A DNA stretch of 50,046 nt, from IMG/VR virus record IMGVR_UViG_3300028800_000135, positions 1 to 50,046 of that record; one strand, written 5' to 3'. The notes below the pieces were generated by a model, which was not told the DNA's origin, ran no database searches, and saw only the letters and a list, made by a program, of their open reading frames with translations. The DNA comes from a virus. Positions 32,860 to 40,187 of the stretch are shown here, piece by piece; position 1 is the first letter of the stretch; every line of letters begins with the position of its first letter. The position numbers were made by a program, and so were the translations under genes.

Positions 32860-33041
32860 TAAACCACCTCGTAACCGGTCAGTTTATAGTTGTCCTGCCA
32901 TTGTGCGCCACAGTTATCGCACTCGACCTTACACCAGGCATCTTTCCCGTCAACTTCCATGTGCCCTGCGTTGATTTCTGTACTTCCACAAAACGGACAG
33001 TGACTGCTACTGTTGATATACTCTTCTTGACTTACTGGCAT
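32859..33041 (-). CDS. Small zinc-ribbon protein
   Basis: This 60-residue protein starts at ATG 33041 with AGGAGGG upstream. It has a CPFCGS knuckle and a CDNCGAQW knuckle spaced by about 30 residues, forming a C4 zinc ribbon, followed by a strand ending YEVV. Phage proteins of this kind (Lar-like or transcription-factor-like ribbons) are often early regulators, but no specific role can be assigned. Confidence 0.75.
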   Translation of the reverse strand: MPVSQEEYINSSSHCPFCGSTEINAGHMEVDGKDAWCKVECDNCGAQWQDNYKLTGYEVV

Positions 33042-33051
33042 AATTTCCCTC

Positions 33052-33246
33052 CTACATCGCAAAAATATTGAATTCAAAGTCGAACTGCTGGCGCCAGTGA
33101 TGGTCGCAGTCCGAACAGACAAGATCCTGATAACCGTCGATCCCTTTGACCACCGGCGGACCTCCGGTGTATCTCGTGCTACCGCACTTTGGGCAGTTCA
33201 AGGTATTGCGGTAGCCCATCGGATACTTCTCTCTCATACGCATCAT
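33052..33246 (-). CDS. Small zinc-ribbon protein
   Basis: This 64-residue protein has two CxxC knuckles, CPKCGS and CSDCDHHW, in the same spacing as its downstream neighbour, so the two may be diverged duplicates. The start at 33246 overlaps the methyltransferase stop (ATGA); an alternative ATG at 33261 lies inside that gene. No clear ribosome site is present, so translation is probably coupled. Confidence 0.65.
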   Translation of the reverse strand: MMRMREKYPMGYRNTLNCPKCGSTRYTGGPPVVKGIDGYQDLVCSDCDHHWRQQFDFEFNIFAM

Positions 33247-34079
33247 TTCCCGGTGAGACATGACACACCGATCTTGAGGAGCTGATCTCTTTCGAGCTGG
33301 GCCTTGGGCTTCCTGAAGCCGATAGGCATTTTATCGATGGCTTCGTCAACAATGAAGTCGGCGAAAGCGACATCTGGAGCGGCGCCCTTCCACTGGCTCT
33401 TGAACTCGCTCAGGTCCAGGCTCTCTGGCATGATCGTCACTCCTGGGAAGACCGTCTTGAGGCGGTCGGCATTGGCGTTCTTGCGGGGCCTATTTCTTTT
33501 CAGGTCGTACTCCGTATCACCTTCGGGCACGATGAACATGCAGCCATTTGCTGATACACGGAAAGCGATCTCAGCGGCCATAAACTGCGCCGGCCCTTTG
33601 AAGGACATCCAGTCGGCCTCTTTCTTATTGGGGATGTTCCCATAAGGCGGATTGCCGATTGCGTAGTCGAACCTACCCAGGCTGGACACCAGCTCTTGGT
33701 CGAAGATCGAACCGCAGATCCAGGTAACTTCTGGCAGAAGGCGCTTGCCGATTTCAGCGAACTCGTTGTCGATTTCGACGGCTACGATCTCGGTGATCTG
33801 GCGGGGAGAGAACCGGTCATTCTCCAACAGCGCCCACGATAGCAAGCCAATACCAGCACATAGGTCGATGATCCTGCCATTGGGAGCTACCACCTGGGCG
33901 AAACTGCGGGCCATCTCGATGGGCGTGAAGAAGATGCCGCCTTTGCCGACGTCATGCGTCGCCATCGGGTTGAAGTTCTCCAGGCAGAACTCGATCTCAT
34001 CCTGCGTCAAGGTTTTGTCAGAATGTATCAGGTCCATGGCCTGGTCGTGCAGTTTGCTATCGGCTCTCGAAATTTTCAT
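33243..34079 (-). CDS. N6-adenine DNA methyltransferase
   Basis: This 278-residue class I methyltransferase has a GGIFFTP segment, SAM motif I IDLCAGIG (71-77 region) and catalytic motif IV NPPY (143-146). The order I then IV is that of gamma-type N6-adenine enzymes such as those in type I-like HsdM and solitary phage MTases. It would methylate adenine in DNA; the target site is unknown. No restriction subunit is nearby, so protection against host restriction is likely. Start at 34079, after GGAG, with an ATGA overlap to the helicase gene. Confidence 0.85.
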   Translation of the reverse strand: MKISRADSKLHDQAMDLIHSDKTLTQDEIEFCLENFNPMATHDVGKGGIFFTPIEMARSFAQVVAPNGRIIDLCAGIGLLSWALLENDRFSPRQITEIVAVEIDNEFAEIGKRLLPEVTWICGSIFDQELVSSLGRFDYAIGNPPYGNIPNKKEADWMSFKGPAQFMAAEIAFRVSANGCMFIVPEGDTEYDLKRNRPRKNANADRLKTVFPGVTIMPESLDLSEFKSQWKGAAPDVAFADFIVDEAIDKMPIGFRKPKAQLERDQLLKIGVSCLTGK

Positions 34080-35416
34080 CTTGGCTGCTCCAGAGTTTGA
34101 TAATCGCCGGTGGACTTGACCCACTTCACAAGAGAGGAAGGGCCTGTGCTGCCGTTGCGGTTCTTCTCAACATAAAACTTGACCGGCACTGCCTTTGGTC
34201 GATCAAGGACAACGCGACCGTTCACGTTCTCTGGGAACTGGCGCTTCTGCTCATCCGTAGGTTCTGTCCATACGCCTCTTGGGAAAACGACGATGGTCGC
34301 ATCCTGCTCGAGCGATCCACTGTCCCTCAGATCACTGAGCATCGGCTTACTGCCTGCACCACGCTTTTCGATCTCTCTGGACAGTTGCGCTGCCGCTATG
34401 CTTGGGATGCCCATACTCAAAGCGAAAGCTCGATACTGCTGGCTGGTCAGCGTAATGTCCTGCACCTTGTTTTCGATGCCGTTGCTGACAAGCTGGATGT
34501 AGTCAAGGATGACCAGCTTAGTGTGGTTCTCTACAGCATCCTTGCGAGCTACTCTCAGGATCTGATTGATCGATTGGCCGGGAACGTTATAGAGCTTCAG
34601 CGGAAGGCGAGCCAGATTTTGCGCCGCTCTCTTGATGCGCTCCAGTTCTTCTTCGGAAAGCTGGCGAGCATCTTTCATCCGGTCACTATCGATACCCGTT
34701 TCGAGCGCCAGGAAATTCCTGGCATACTCCATGGCGTCGTTCTCCAGATTGAAAATGGCGACTGGGTTGCCTTGATGTACGGCGGCCAATGCCTCATATC
34801 GAAGGAAAGAACTTTTCCCGTCACCTGGCCGACCTGCCACGAGAATGAAGTCGGACTTTTCTGCGAACCGGATCACATCACGAACCGCCTGGCATTTAGG
34901 CATCCAGGCTGGGAGATACTCACCTGCACGAATGGCATCAAGGCGGGGAAGAAAAACCCCCATGAGGTCTGAGAGGGTAATGCCCTTTTCTGGTGAGCTG
35001 CGTCGTAAAGCGAGGATCTTCTTCTCGGAGAAGTCCAGCAGTTCGTCGGTATCCACATGCTCATCTTTTGCCATACCGGCGATCAGAGCGGCGGAGAGCG
35101 TCACCTGCCGGCGAGTGCTCTCGTTTGTTATTTGATGGACATACTCGGAGACTTCGGCTCCGCGATAACCTAACATCTCAGCGACGAAGTCTTCCGGCCT
35201 TCCGGCGTCTGAATAGCGAGCGAAGTCTGGATTGGAGCGCAGAGCTTCGACCAAAGACCTTACACCCAAGCCGTTGCGATTGTGCAGGGCCAGCATCTCG
35301 CCCCAGGCGATCTGGCTGGCGCCGGTGAAGTCAGAGGGAACCAGATCGGCGGCCTCCTGCATGACCGCCGGATCTGAAAGAATTGAACCGATAAGGCATT
35401 TGTCCCAGTTTGTCAT
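34076..35416 (-). CDS. dnaB: Replicative DNA helicase, DnaB family
   Basis: This 446-residue protein has an N-terminal helical domain, a linker, and a RecA-fold C-terminal domain with Walker A GRPGDGKSS (195-203), a Glu-Asn-Asp segment, Walker B LVILDYIQLV (near 292-301) and the AAQLSREIEKR strand-helix of DnaB proteins. It would form a ring helicase that unwinds the phage fork together with the primase encoded at 43301. A dispersed palindrome (35200-35213) encodes Tyr-Ser-Asp-Ala-Gly. The gene overlaps its neighbours by four bases on each side. Confidence 0.9.
   Translation of the reverse strand: MTNWDKCLIGSILSDPAVMQEAADLVPSDFTGASQIAWGEMLALHNRNGLGVRSLVEALRSNPDFARYSDAGRPEDFVAEMLGYRGAEVSEYVHQITNESTRRQVTLSAALIAGMAKDEHVDTDELLDFSEKKILALRRSSPEKGITLSDLMGVFLPRLDAIRAGEYLPAWMPKCQAVRDVIRFAEKSDFILVAGRPGDGKSSFLRYEALAAVHQGNPVAIFNLENDAMEYARNFLALETGIDSDRMKDARQLSEEELERIKRAAQNLARLPLKLYNVPGQSINQILRVARKDAVENHTKLVILDYIQLVSNGIENKVQDITLTSQQYRAFALSMGIPSIAAAQLSREIEKRGAGSKPMLSDLRDSGSLEQDATIVVFPRGVWTEPTDEQKRQFPENVNGRVVLDRPKAVPVKFYVEKNRNGSTGPSSLVKWVKSTGDYQTLEQPR
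35200..35213. repeat. Palindromic repeat: TTCCGGCGTCTGAA
   Basis: Strict match in dnaB, encoding Tyr-Ser-Asp-Ala-Gly on the minus strand. Confidence 0.75.
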
Positions 35417-35730
35417 TTTGACTTCCTGCGCTTGGTCGTCGCATAAGCGCCTGGTACTCCCTTCGGGAAATCCTCGAGAACGGCGGGGAGTTCTGCTTTG
35501 CCTTGGTCGACAATGTCTTCAGACATCTGAAGGACTATGCCTGCCGGCACGATGGCTGGATGCCATGTGTTCTCGGCCAGCCAGGTCGACAGAGTTTCGC
35601 TGTCCTGTTCGTTCAGATTGACCATCCTGTCGTTTGTGTGGTGCACAGCCAGAAGGCCGGCGCCACGATCTGTGATAGAGATGATCGTACTGGTGTTGAT
35701 CCAGGCTTTCGACAGTTTGATGACGGCCAT
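35413..35730 (-). CDS. Unknown 105-residue protein
   Basis: GGAGG precedes the ATG. The N-terminus (VIKLSKAWINTSTIISITDRG) looks like a strand-turn-strand of a small beta domain, as in host-factor-like or Hfq-like folds, and the C-terminal third is basic (TTKRRKSK). A palindrome (35518-35531) encodes Gln-Met-Ser-Glu-Asp. Function unknown. It immediately precedes the DnaB gene in transcription and could be a helicase accessory, but there is no direct evidence. Confidence 0.6.
   Translation of the reverse strand: MAVIKLSKAWINTSTIISITDRGAGLLAVHHTNDRMVNLNEQDSETLSTWLAENTWHPAIVPAGIVLQMSEDIVDQGKAELPAVLEDFPKGVPGAYATTKRRKSK
35518..35531. repeat. Palindromic repeat: TTCAGACATCTGAA
   Basis: Strict match in the 105-residue gene before dnaB, only about 300 bases from the copy inside dnaB. 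Confidence 0.75.
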
Positions 35731-35731
35731 G

Positions 35732-36607
35732 TTATTCCTCCACGATGCGGATCAGGCGACCCAGGACTGGAGCGCGGGTGGCTTCGAGCTGGCGCATACG
35801 GCGGTCTTGGGGAAGTTCGATAGGGGTCACGTCCATGTGGCCGGTCAGCAGCCGGTTGATCATGGTGAGCTGATCGTCAGATACTTCGGCCATGAAATAC
35901 TTGGCGCCGGAAGCGTTGACGATGGTGGCCTGAACGGACGGCGTGCGGTCTGGGCGAAGGTGGGTGCGGATTTCACGGACGGGCAGTTGGCCGACTTCCA
36001 GCAGATTGCGCACGGCAGTTTCCCGAATTTGATCGTCGTCCATTTCCTGGCCGGCGACTGCGGCAGTTGCGGCGACGCTGTCCATCGCCTGATGAGCGGC
36101 AGCGCGCACATTTTCAGAAGTGACTGCTGCATCTCCACCGATGATGGCTTTCAGAACTGCGGTCAGTTCACGGAAACTGGACTTGCCGATCTCTTCCCAC
36201 AAAACAGGAATGGATAGTCCCAGGCGGTTTTCCAGATAGGGGAAGATCGTCTCGCACAGATCGATGATGTTCGAGAGTTCGGACGGGCAAATTCCGCAGG
36301 AGTTCGCCAGAGCGTTGTAGGTCGGATACTCGTCATGGTTGGGATGGATGGTATGCAGAGCTTCGTTGATGATCTGCTTGATCAGCTTATAGCGCAGATA
36401 GAGCGCCGCCAGATCCATACCATTGACCAGTTTCAGCTCTTCGGTAACGAGCATAGCGTGTCTTTCCATATCGGTGAAACCTTCACCGGCTGCGTCGACA
36501 TTGGCCTGAGCGGCCCGGCGCAAATGATCTTCCATGCCCATGAGTGCGGTATTGAGGGCTAAATTGGGGCTTGCGATTGCAACGATTTGATTGTTTGTAT
36601 TCGGCAT
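35732..36607 (-). CDS. Unknown 291-residue protein, possible DNA binding
   Basis: I do not recognise a family. A helical part with YPTYNALANSCGICPSELSN looks like a helix-turn-helix at about residues 92-112. A long helical, Ala-rich middle follows, then a C-terminal beta-rich part with ATIVNASGAKYFMAEVSD and repeated basic residues (PQDRRMRQLE). GGAGAAAC precedes the ATG, which lies within the nuclease gene upstream. In this replication operon, an initiator or a single-strand-binding accessory is conceivable. Confidence 0.6.
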   Translation of the reverse strand: MPNTNNQIVAIASPNLALNTALMGMEDHLRRAAQANVDAAGEGFTDMERHAMLVTEELKLVNGMDLAALYLRYKLIKQIINEALHTIHPNHDEYPTYNALANSCGICPSELSNIIDLCETIFPYLENRLGLSIPVLWEEIGKSSFRELTAVLKAIIGGDAAVTSENVRAAAHQAMDSVAATAAVAGQEMDDDQIRETAVRNLLEVGQLPVREIRTHLRPDRTPSVQATIVNASGAKYFMAEVSDDQLTMINRLLTGHMDVTPIELPQDRRMRQLEATRAPVLGRLIRIVEE

Positions 36608-37056
36608 TTCAGTTTCTCCAGGTTAGATTGATGTATGAACAATTTGCTTTTGCCGGTAGGCATTTTAGGTCGGTGAAGTACAATAGCGCTAATGTCGCCA
36701 GGACTGTTCTTGACCGTCCACTCTTCCATGTGCCAGTAGTAGTCTCGAACGATCTTCGACGGCTTGTCGATCTGGCAGATCAGGTCGTTCAGGGTATTCC
36801 AAAGAAGTACATCGATATTCCACAAAGGCACACCGAGCAATTCGCCGTCGCTGGTAACGGCCTCTTTCATGTACTTGACTGGGATCTCGAGACGGGACTT
36901 GACGTCGATCACCAGGCCAACTTCGTTGACGTCCAGGTCTGGACCAGTCCGGCCAATAACAGGCACTCGATAAATCGGCGAAGCGCCGATGGTTGCGAAG
37001 TAAGCCGTAAGGTGCTCGGCGGTCTTTCGCTCAATACTGCGGGGTCTCCCTTTCAA
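36559..37056 (-). CDS. Resolvase-like PD-(D/E)XK nuclease
   Basis: This 165-residue protein starts with TTG at 37056 after GGAGG. Its core, SPIYRVPVIGRTGPDLDVN then GLVIDVKSR, supplies Asp40, Asp51 and Lys53 in the pattern of Holliday-junction resolvase-like or VRR-type nucleases. It may resolve recombination intermediates or branched DNA before packaging. The gene overlaps both the 291-residue gene (by 49 bases) and the upstream gene (by 26 bases). Confidence 0.65.
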   Translation of the reverse strand: MKGRPRSIERKTAEHLTAYFATIGASPIYRVPVIGRTGPDLDVNEVGLVIDVKSRLEIPVKYMKEAVTSDGELLGVPLWNIDVLLWNTLNDLICQIDKPSKIVRDYYWHMEEWTVKNSPGDISAIVLHRPKMPTGKSKLFIHQSNLEKLKCRIQTIKSLQSQAPI

Positions 37057-37417
37057 GCTCCCTCCTCTCGATCTCAGAATTCAATTCCTTGACGATGCCG
37101 GCCAGTGGATCTTCAGACACCGGAAGGCCGAAGCGGTCCAGCTTGACCGTGATCGTGCGCTGGTGGTATCTTTCTTGATTGATGGCTACGGCGTTCTTCA
37201 GCTTCCAGGTCAGCAGAGCTTCTGCGTTGTTTGGGATACCATTGAACGTAAACGCCTCGGCCAGCGAATTCTTGCAAAGTGGGCACTCTTGGCACATGCC
37301 TTTGACTGTCATCGGTCCGCAATAGCTCCTGTGAGTGATGCGCAGGATGGTGGGGATCGACATTTTCAGATCCCCAACTTTTGCAAATTGGGCCAGCGTC
37401 TTGAATTGAATTTTCAT
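37031..37417 (-). CDS. First gene of the replication operon, unknown
   Basis: This 128-residue protein is preceded by GAGGAAC and is the first gene downstream of the minus-strand early promoter. It has a Cys cluster, CGPMTVKGMCQECPLC (near residues 33-48), that could bind zinc, and a C-terminal Glu/Arg-rich helix (LNSEIERRELERE). No family recognised. Being expressed first, it may be an early regulator. A palindrome (37112-37125) encodes Val-Ser-Glu-Asp-Pro. Confidence 0.6.
   Translation of the reverse strand: MKIQFKTLAQFAKVGDLKMSIPTILRITHRSYCGPMTVKGMCQECPLCKNSLAEAFTFNGIPNNAEALLTWKLKNAVAINQERYHQRTITVKLDRFGLPVSEDPLAGIVKELNSEIERRELERETPQY
37112..37125. repeat. Palindromic repeat: TTCAGACACCGGAA
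   Basis: Strict match in the first gene of the replication operon, encoding Val-Ser-Glu-Asp. Confidence 0.7.
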
Positions 37418-37436
37418 AGTGTTCCTCGGTAATAGT

Positions 37437-37465
37437 ATTCTACTTGATAGTCATTTGATTGTCAA
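37437..37465 (-). promoter_or_regulatory. Early promoter of the replication operon
   Basis: On the minus strand TTGACA (37465-37460) and TAGAAT (37442-37437) are separated by exactly 17 bases. It fires leftward into the gene at 37417 and is a likely target of the XRE repressor. Confidence 0.8.
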
Positions 37466-37600
37466 GTGTTGCAGACAATTGATTTATAACTGTTCCGATC
37501 TACCCGGCTTTTGGTAGTTGACAACGTGCAACAGTTGATGTACAATTGAGACATACCAGTTATTATTTACTTGATTGGTAGTTATTACAAAACTGAAAGG
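37466..37600. promoter_or_regulatory. Operator-like half-sites in the control region
   Basis: Half-sites of the type CAGTTAT occur at 37486-37492 (reverse), 37557-37564 and 37579-37586 (TAGTTATT), and CAATTG-containing blocks flank both promoters (37477-37482 and 37543-37548). The same AGTTATT word forms the dyad of the 27-bp elements at 800 and 6161. Repressor binding is inferred. Confidence 0.45.
37518..37546 (+). promoter_or_regulatory. Repressor gene promoter
   Basis: TTGACA (37518-37523), a 17-base spacer and TACAAT (37541-37546) make a near-consensus promoter pointing to the XRE repressor gene. It is divergent from the early promoter, with 51 bases between the two -35 boxes. Confidence 0.8.
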
Positions 37601-37650
37601 TTAGTCCGGGGTTGTAGGACAATTAGAATTAGACTAGAATAGAGGCTCAA

Positions 37651-38058
37651 ATGTTGATTGATTTGATGAACCAAAAAATGCAGAAAGAGAACATGAGCGA
37701 AAGGGAATTAGCAAGACGGATGAATGTTGCTCCAACCACCATCGCTCGCCTCAAAAAAGGAGAATTTATCGACTTAGAAACAATGTACAAAATTTGTAAT
37801 TGGCTGGGGGTGAACGTTGCTTCAGCCTTGAATGAGAGGGGGATCACAGACGACGCTCTGGCTGCCAAGATGTCTCTTTTGATTGAAGCGAACCCGGACC
37901 TACGGGGGCTGTTTACAGATATGATGAGAGACTTTGCTGAGAGCGATTTATCAGTAGAAGATGTCAGGGAGATCATTCAATATGCCACGTATCGCATTTC
38001 TTCAAAGCAAAAGGCGTCAACCAACATCCTTAGTCGACCAATACAAGGCTCGAGTTGA
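37651..38058 (+). CDS. XRE-family repressor (CI-like)
   Basis: This 135-residue protein has an N-terminal HTH of the lambda-repressor type: ERELARRMNVAPTTIARLKKG, residues about 18-37, followed by a short wing and a helical region. A C-terminal domain of about 60 residues may mediate dimerisation; there is no LexA-type Ala-Gly autocleavage or peptidase motif. It sits between divergent promoters, so it probably maintains lysogeny by blocking the early promoter. GAGG precedes the ATG. Confidence 0.8.
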   Translation: MLIDLMNQKMQKENMSERELARRMNVAPTTIARLKKGEFIDLETMYKICNWLGVNVASALNERGITDDALAAKMSLLIEANPDLRGLFTDMMRDFAESDLSVEDVREIIQYATYRISSKQKASTNILSRPIQGSS

Positions 38059-38233
38059 TGAGATCGCAAACCGTCGACCAAGCGATACCTACCTGCTTCT
38101 CAGCACGCTCTTGGGAGCAAGTATCCCGATTGTTACTTACCGATACACTTTGCATATACAAAGGATTGTGATGCCGGCGGAAAAGTTTATAGCCAATTTG
38201 GCACCACACTTCAATAATTCCATACTGCACTAA
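37982..38233 (+). CDS. Uncertain 83-residue frame after the repressor
   Basis: This frame overlaps the repressor 3' end by 77 bases in another phase. It begins Met-Pro-Arg-Ile-Ala-Phe-Leu and contains VDQYKARVDEIANRR, vaguely like the start of ImmA-type peptidases, but no HExxH follows. There is no ribosome site. It could be a degraded remnant or simply a chance frame. It ends just before a terminator. Confidence 0.3.
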   Translation: MPRIAFLQSKRRQPTSLVDQYKARVDEIANRRPSDTYLLLSTLLGASIPIVTYRYTLHIQRIVMPAEKFIANLAPHFNNSILH

Positions 38234-38248
38234 TTCGCTGATTTTGCA

Positions 38249-38278
38249 AAAGACCACTTCAATCGAGTGGTCTTTTTT
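38249..38278 (+). terminator. Terminator after the repressor unit
   Basis: AAGACCACT pairs with AGTGGTCTT around a short TCAATCG loop, with A4 before and T6 after, so it can act in both directions. Confidence 0.88.
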
Positions 38279-38293
38279 ATTGCTTATTTGTGC

Positions 38294-38299
38294 TACAAT
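38294..38299 (+). promoter_or_regulatory. Extended -10 promoter for the structured RNA
   Basis: The extended -10 TGCTACAAT has its hexamer TACAAT at 38294-38299 with no good -35. The predicted transcript would begin near 38306, just before the closing stem of the structured region. Confidence 0.55.
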
Positions 38300-38305
38300 G
38301 GATTT

Positions 38306-38592
38306 ATCCAAGTTAGATGGAGTGTACATCCCTTGATAGTGACGCAGTGAACATCCTGTCTGACCTGTCGACAAGATGGCTCGTGTATCACCCCCTCCTA
38401 CGTGCCATCTTATTCCGCGATGGACAGGCAGTCGATGGAATTTGGAAGTCAGGCGGAACCCCCATAGGTGGTGGTCAAAGGCGGTTTCTTACTGCTCAAA
38501 CACCAGCCCTGGGGGGTGTCGGAAAGAACGAAAGGGTAACGGGCTTACCATTTTATTCTCGAGACATCCGAGCAGATATCTAAGGGATGTAC
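38306..38592 (+). ncRNA. Candidate structured RNA upstream of the integrase
   Basis: This stretch is closed by a perfect 11-bp inverted repeat, GTACATCCCTT (38324-38334) with AAGGGATGTAC (38582-38592). Inside are nested stems: CCTGTC 38355-38360 with GACAGG 38423-38428, enclosing AAGATGGC 38373-38380 with GCCATCTT 38404-38411; ACCCCC 38458-38463 with GGGGGT 38512-38517, enclosing TGGTG 38469-38473 with CACCA 38501-38505; and GGTAA 38535-38539 with TTACC 38545-38549. An extended -10 promoter precedes it. It resembles a multi-branched RNA of about 270 nt; the class is unknown to me. It may instead be the integrase leader or the attachment site region. Confidence 0.55.
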
Positions 38593-38630
38593 GCTTTCGG
38601 ATAACAATCTTAAAGAAAGCGGAGGCGTAC
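38589..38630 (+). promoter_or_regulatory. Competing hairpins at the integrase ribosome site
   Basis: Between the structured RNA and the integrase ATG, CGCTTTC (38592-38598) can pair with GAAAGCG (38615-38621), and GTACGC (38589-38594) can pair with GCGTAC (38625-38630), the latter two spanning the GGAGG ribosome site. The GTAC of the first strand also belongs to the long closing stem, so the pairings exclude one another, which suggests translational control. Confidence 0.4.
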
Positions 38631-38631
38631 A

Positions 38632-39603
38632 ATGAACGTGTCTGAAGCGGCAGAAGGGTTCTTGACCCATGCCAAGAGGTCGATTGACCTATCGCCATCG
38701 ACGGCGGATAACTACAAGTTCCAACTCACTCGTTTTATTGAGCAGTACGGCGAGAGAGATATTGCCTCGATCACTTCTCAGGACGTGACCGAGTTCCTGT
38801 TCAAGCTCGAGAGCACGCAGTTCCAAAAGACCCGAGACCGAATGGCTACCCTCTCTCGATCTACGGTCGTGTCACACTATCGCACTTTGCGGGCGTTGTT
38901 TTCCTGGGCCGCCAAAGAAAAGATCTTGACTGGTCCCAGACCAGATAACGCAGAAAACCACTACAAAGCTCCGCAGCCGATGGTAGCTGAGTTCACGCAA
39001 GTCGAAGTAAAAAAGATGTTGAAGGCATGTGACGAGACCAAGGAAGTTGAACCGGAAGGCAAGAAGAGCTACAAGATGAAGCGCCCTACTGCGATCCGTG
39101 ACAAGGCTATTATATTGATGCTCTTGGATACCGGGATGCGAGTGAGCGAGATGTGCCGGCTGACCATGGCCGATGTCAACCTGGCATCAGGAGAGGTGAA
39201 CATCAAGCCGTACCTGTCGGGCTTGAAATCGAAGGCTCGTCACCTGTATCTTGGGGAGACAGCACGTCAGGCATTATGGCGCTACGCCCAGGCATCACGC
39301 AAGAAAGCGCATCAGGACGATCCGTTTTTCCGTTCGATGAGAAGCGGTCCGATGGATCGACATTCGGTTGGGCGCCTGCTGGAAGAGATGGGGCATCGTG
39401 CTGGCGTCAAGAACGTACACCCTCACAGATTTCGCCATACCTATGCTATCGAAGCTCTCAGGAATGGAATTGATATCTTTACTTTGCAAACCAACCTTGG
39501 ACACTCTACGCTCGAGATGGTGCGTTACTACCTAAACATCGCCAAGAGCGATCAGGCCGCCGCACAAGAACGAACCAGTCCGGCTGACAGATGGCATCTC
39601 TAA
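38632..39603 (+). CDS. int: Tyrosine recombinase / integrase
   Basis: This 323-residue enzyme has an N-terminal SAM-like core-binding domain (about 1-95) and a catalytic domain with Arg170 (DTGMRVSE), Lys near 200-202, HPHRFRHT (His265, Arg268), GHST (His291) and the nucleophile Tyr300 in MVRYYLNIA. It resembles XerC/D-type enzymes. It would integrate the phage into the host chromosome and excise it. The attachment site is probably in or near the structured region just upstream. GGAGG precedes the ATG. Confidence 0.92.
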   Translation: MNVSEAAEGFLTHAKRSIDLSPSTADNYKFQLTRFIEQYGERDIASITSQDVTEFLFKLESTQFQKTRDRMATLSRSTVVSHYRTLRALFSWAAKEKILTGPRPDNAENHYKAPQPMVAEFTQVEVKKMLKACDETKEVEPEGKKSYKMKRPTAIRDKAIILMLLDTGMRVSEMCRLTMADVNLASGEVNIKPYLSGLKSKARHLYLGETARQALWRYAQASRKKAHQDDPFFRSMRSGPMDRHSVGRLLEEMGHRAGVKNVHPHRFRHTYAIEALRNGIDIFTLQTNLGHSTLEMVRYYLNIAKSDQAAAQERTSPADRWHL

Positions 39604-39607
39604 AACG

Positions 39608-39634
39608 AAAGCCCCCAGTGATGGGGGCTTTTTT
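39608..39634 (+). terminator. Terminator between integrase and convergent gene
   Basis: AAGCCCCC pairs with GGGGGCTT around a six-base loop, followed by T4 on the plus strand; the reverse strand also ends in T-rich sequence. It separates the integrase from the convergent zinc-ribbon gene. Confidence 0.88.
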
Positions 39635-39635
39635 G

Positions 39636-39899
39636 TTACTCTTCAGATGTCTGAACGGGAGCCGGTTCTGGATCGACGATCCCTTCAACGACCGGATCTT
39701 CGACCATCAGCTTCGGTCGTTTCGGAGCTGGCTTGTCAGCCGCTGGCTCTTCTACCGGGGTCATATCTTTGGTATAACCGCAGCAGGAACAAACCGCTTT
39801 GCCATTGGCGATGTGCAGTGGACCCAGGCACTTTGGGCAGGTGATGACGTGGCCTTCTGGAACTTTTGTGTTGCAAAATGGGCAATAGGAAACTGGCAT
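39636..39899 (-). CDS. Zinc-ribbon protein with disordered tail
   Basis: This 87-residue protein starts at ATG 39899 with AAGGAG upstream; an earlier in-frame ATG at 39920 lies at the predicted transcript start. Two zinc knuckle pairs are visible: CPFCN with CPKCLG and CSCCGY. The C-terminal half is Pro/Glu/Lys-rich and likely disordered. A promoter lies just upstream. The palindrome at 39642-39655 encodes Gln-Thr-Ser-Glu at its end. Confidence 0.7.
   Translation of the reverse strand: MPVSYCPFCNTKVPEGHVITCPKCLGPLHIANGKAVCSCCGYTKDMTPVEEPAADKPAPKRPKLMVEDPVVEGIVDPEPAPVQTSEE
39642..39655. repeat. Palindromic repeat: TTCAGATGTCTGAA
   Basis: Strict match at the 3' end of the zinc-ribbon gene, just beyond the integrase terminator. 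Confidence 0.75.
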
Positions 39900-39924
39900 A
39901 TCGACACACTCCTTAGTCATTTGT

Positions 39925-39952
39925 CTTATAATTGTATCACATTATAGGTCAA
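39925..39952 (-). promoter_or_regulatory. Promoter of the zinc-ribbon gene
   Basis: On the minus strand TTGACC (39952-39947), a 16-base spacer and TATAAG (39930-39925) form a plausible promoter. The transcript would start near 39918, which supports the second ATG as the translation start. Confidence 0.55.
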
Positions 39953-40148
39953 ATGTCACGACGAATTTGCCGTCAATTACCTTTGTGGTGGCCGACTTAC
40001 AGACTTTGATGTCGAGCTTCTGTTGAGCCATCGCTCTCACATACATGCCGCCTTGAAGGGCCGGCTGGCTTGGAAATGTGGCAGTCAGGAACTCTTCTGG
40101 CGTGATTTCCACCTCAATTTGCTTCGCGCTGCGCTTCACCTTTGCCAT
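39942..40148 (-). CDS. Unknown 68-residue protein
   Basis: GAGG precedes the ATG. The protein has a basic N-terminus (AKVKRSAKQIEVEITPEEF) and beta strands (QQKLDIKVCKSATTKVIDGKFVVTF) that could form a small sandwich. No family recognised. The gene ends over the promoter of the zinc-ribbon gene. Confidence 0.6.
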   Translation of the reverse strand: MAKVKRSAKQIEVEITPEEFLTATFPSQPALQGGMYVRAMAQQKLDIKVCKSATTKVIDGKFVVTFDL

Positions 40149-40175
40149 TTTGTACCTCTAATAGAATTTCCGTGC

Positions 40176-40181
40176 TATACT
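40176..40181 (+). promoter_or_regulatory. Extended -10 promoter for a probably leaderless gene
   Basis: TGCTATACT places a TATACT hexamer six bases before an ATG. Transcription would begin at or next to the start codon at 40188, giving a leaderless mRNA. The same TGCTANNNT form is used at 38294. Confidence 0.5.
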
Positions 40182-40187
40182 ACTTTC

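Noticed and set aside
38306-38592. Retron msr-msd region
   Set aside because: The closing inverted repeat is retron-like, but no reverse transcriptase gene is present in the window.
40023-40187. N-terminal extension of the SAM-like protein
   Set aside because: It overlaps a well-supported minus-strand gene and the extended -10 promoter, and the conserved-looking domain begins at 40188.
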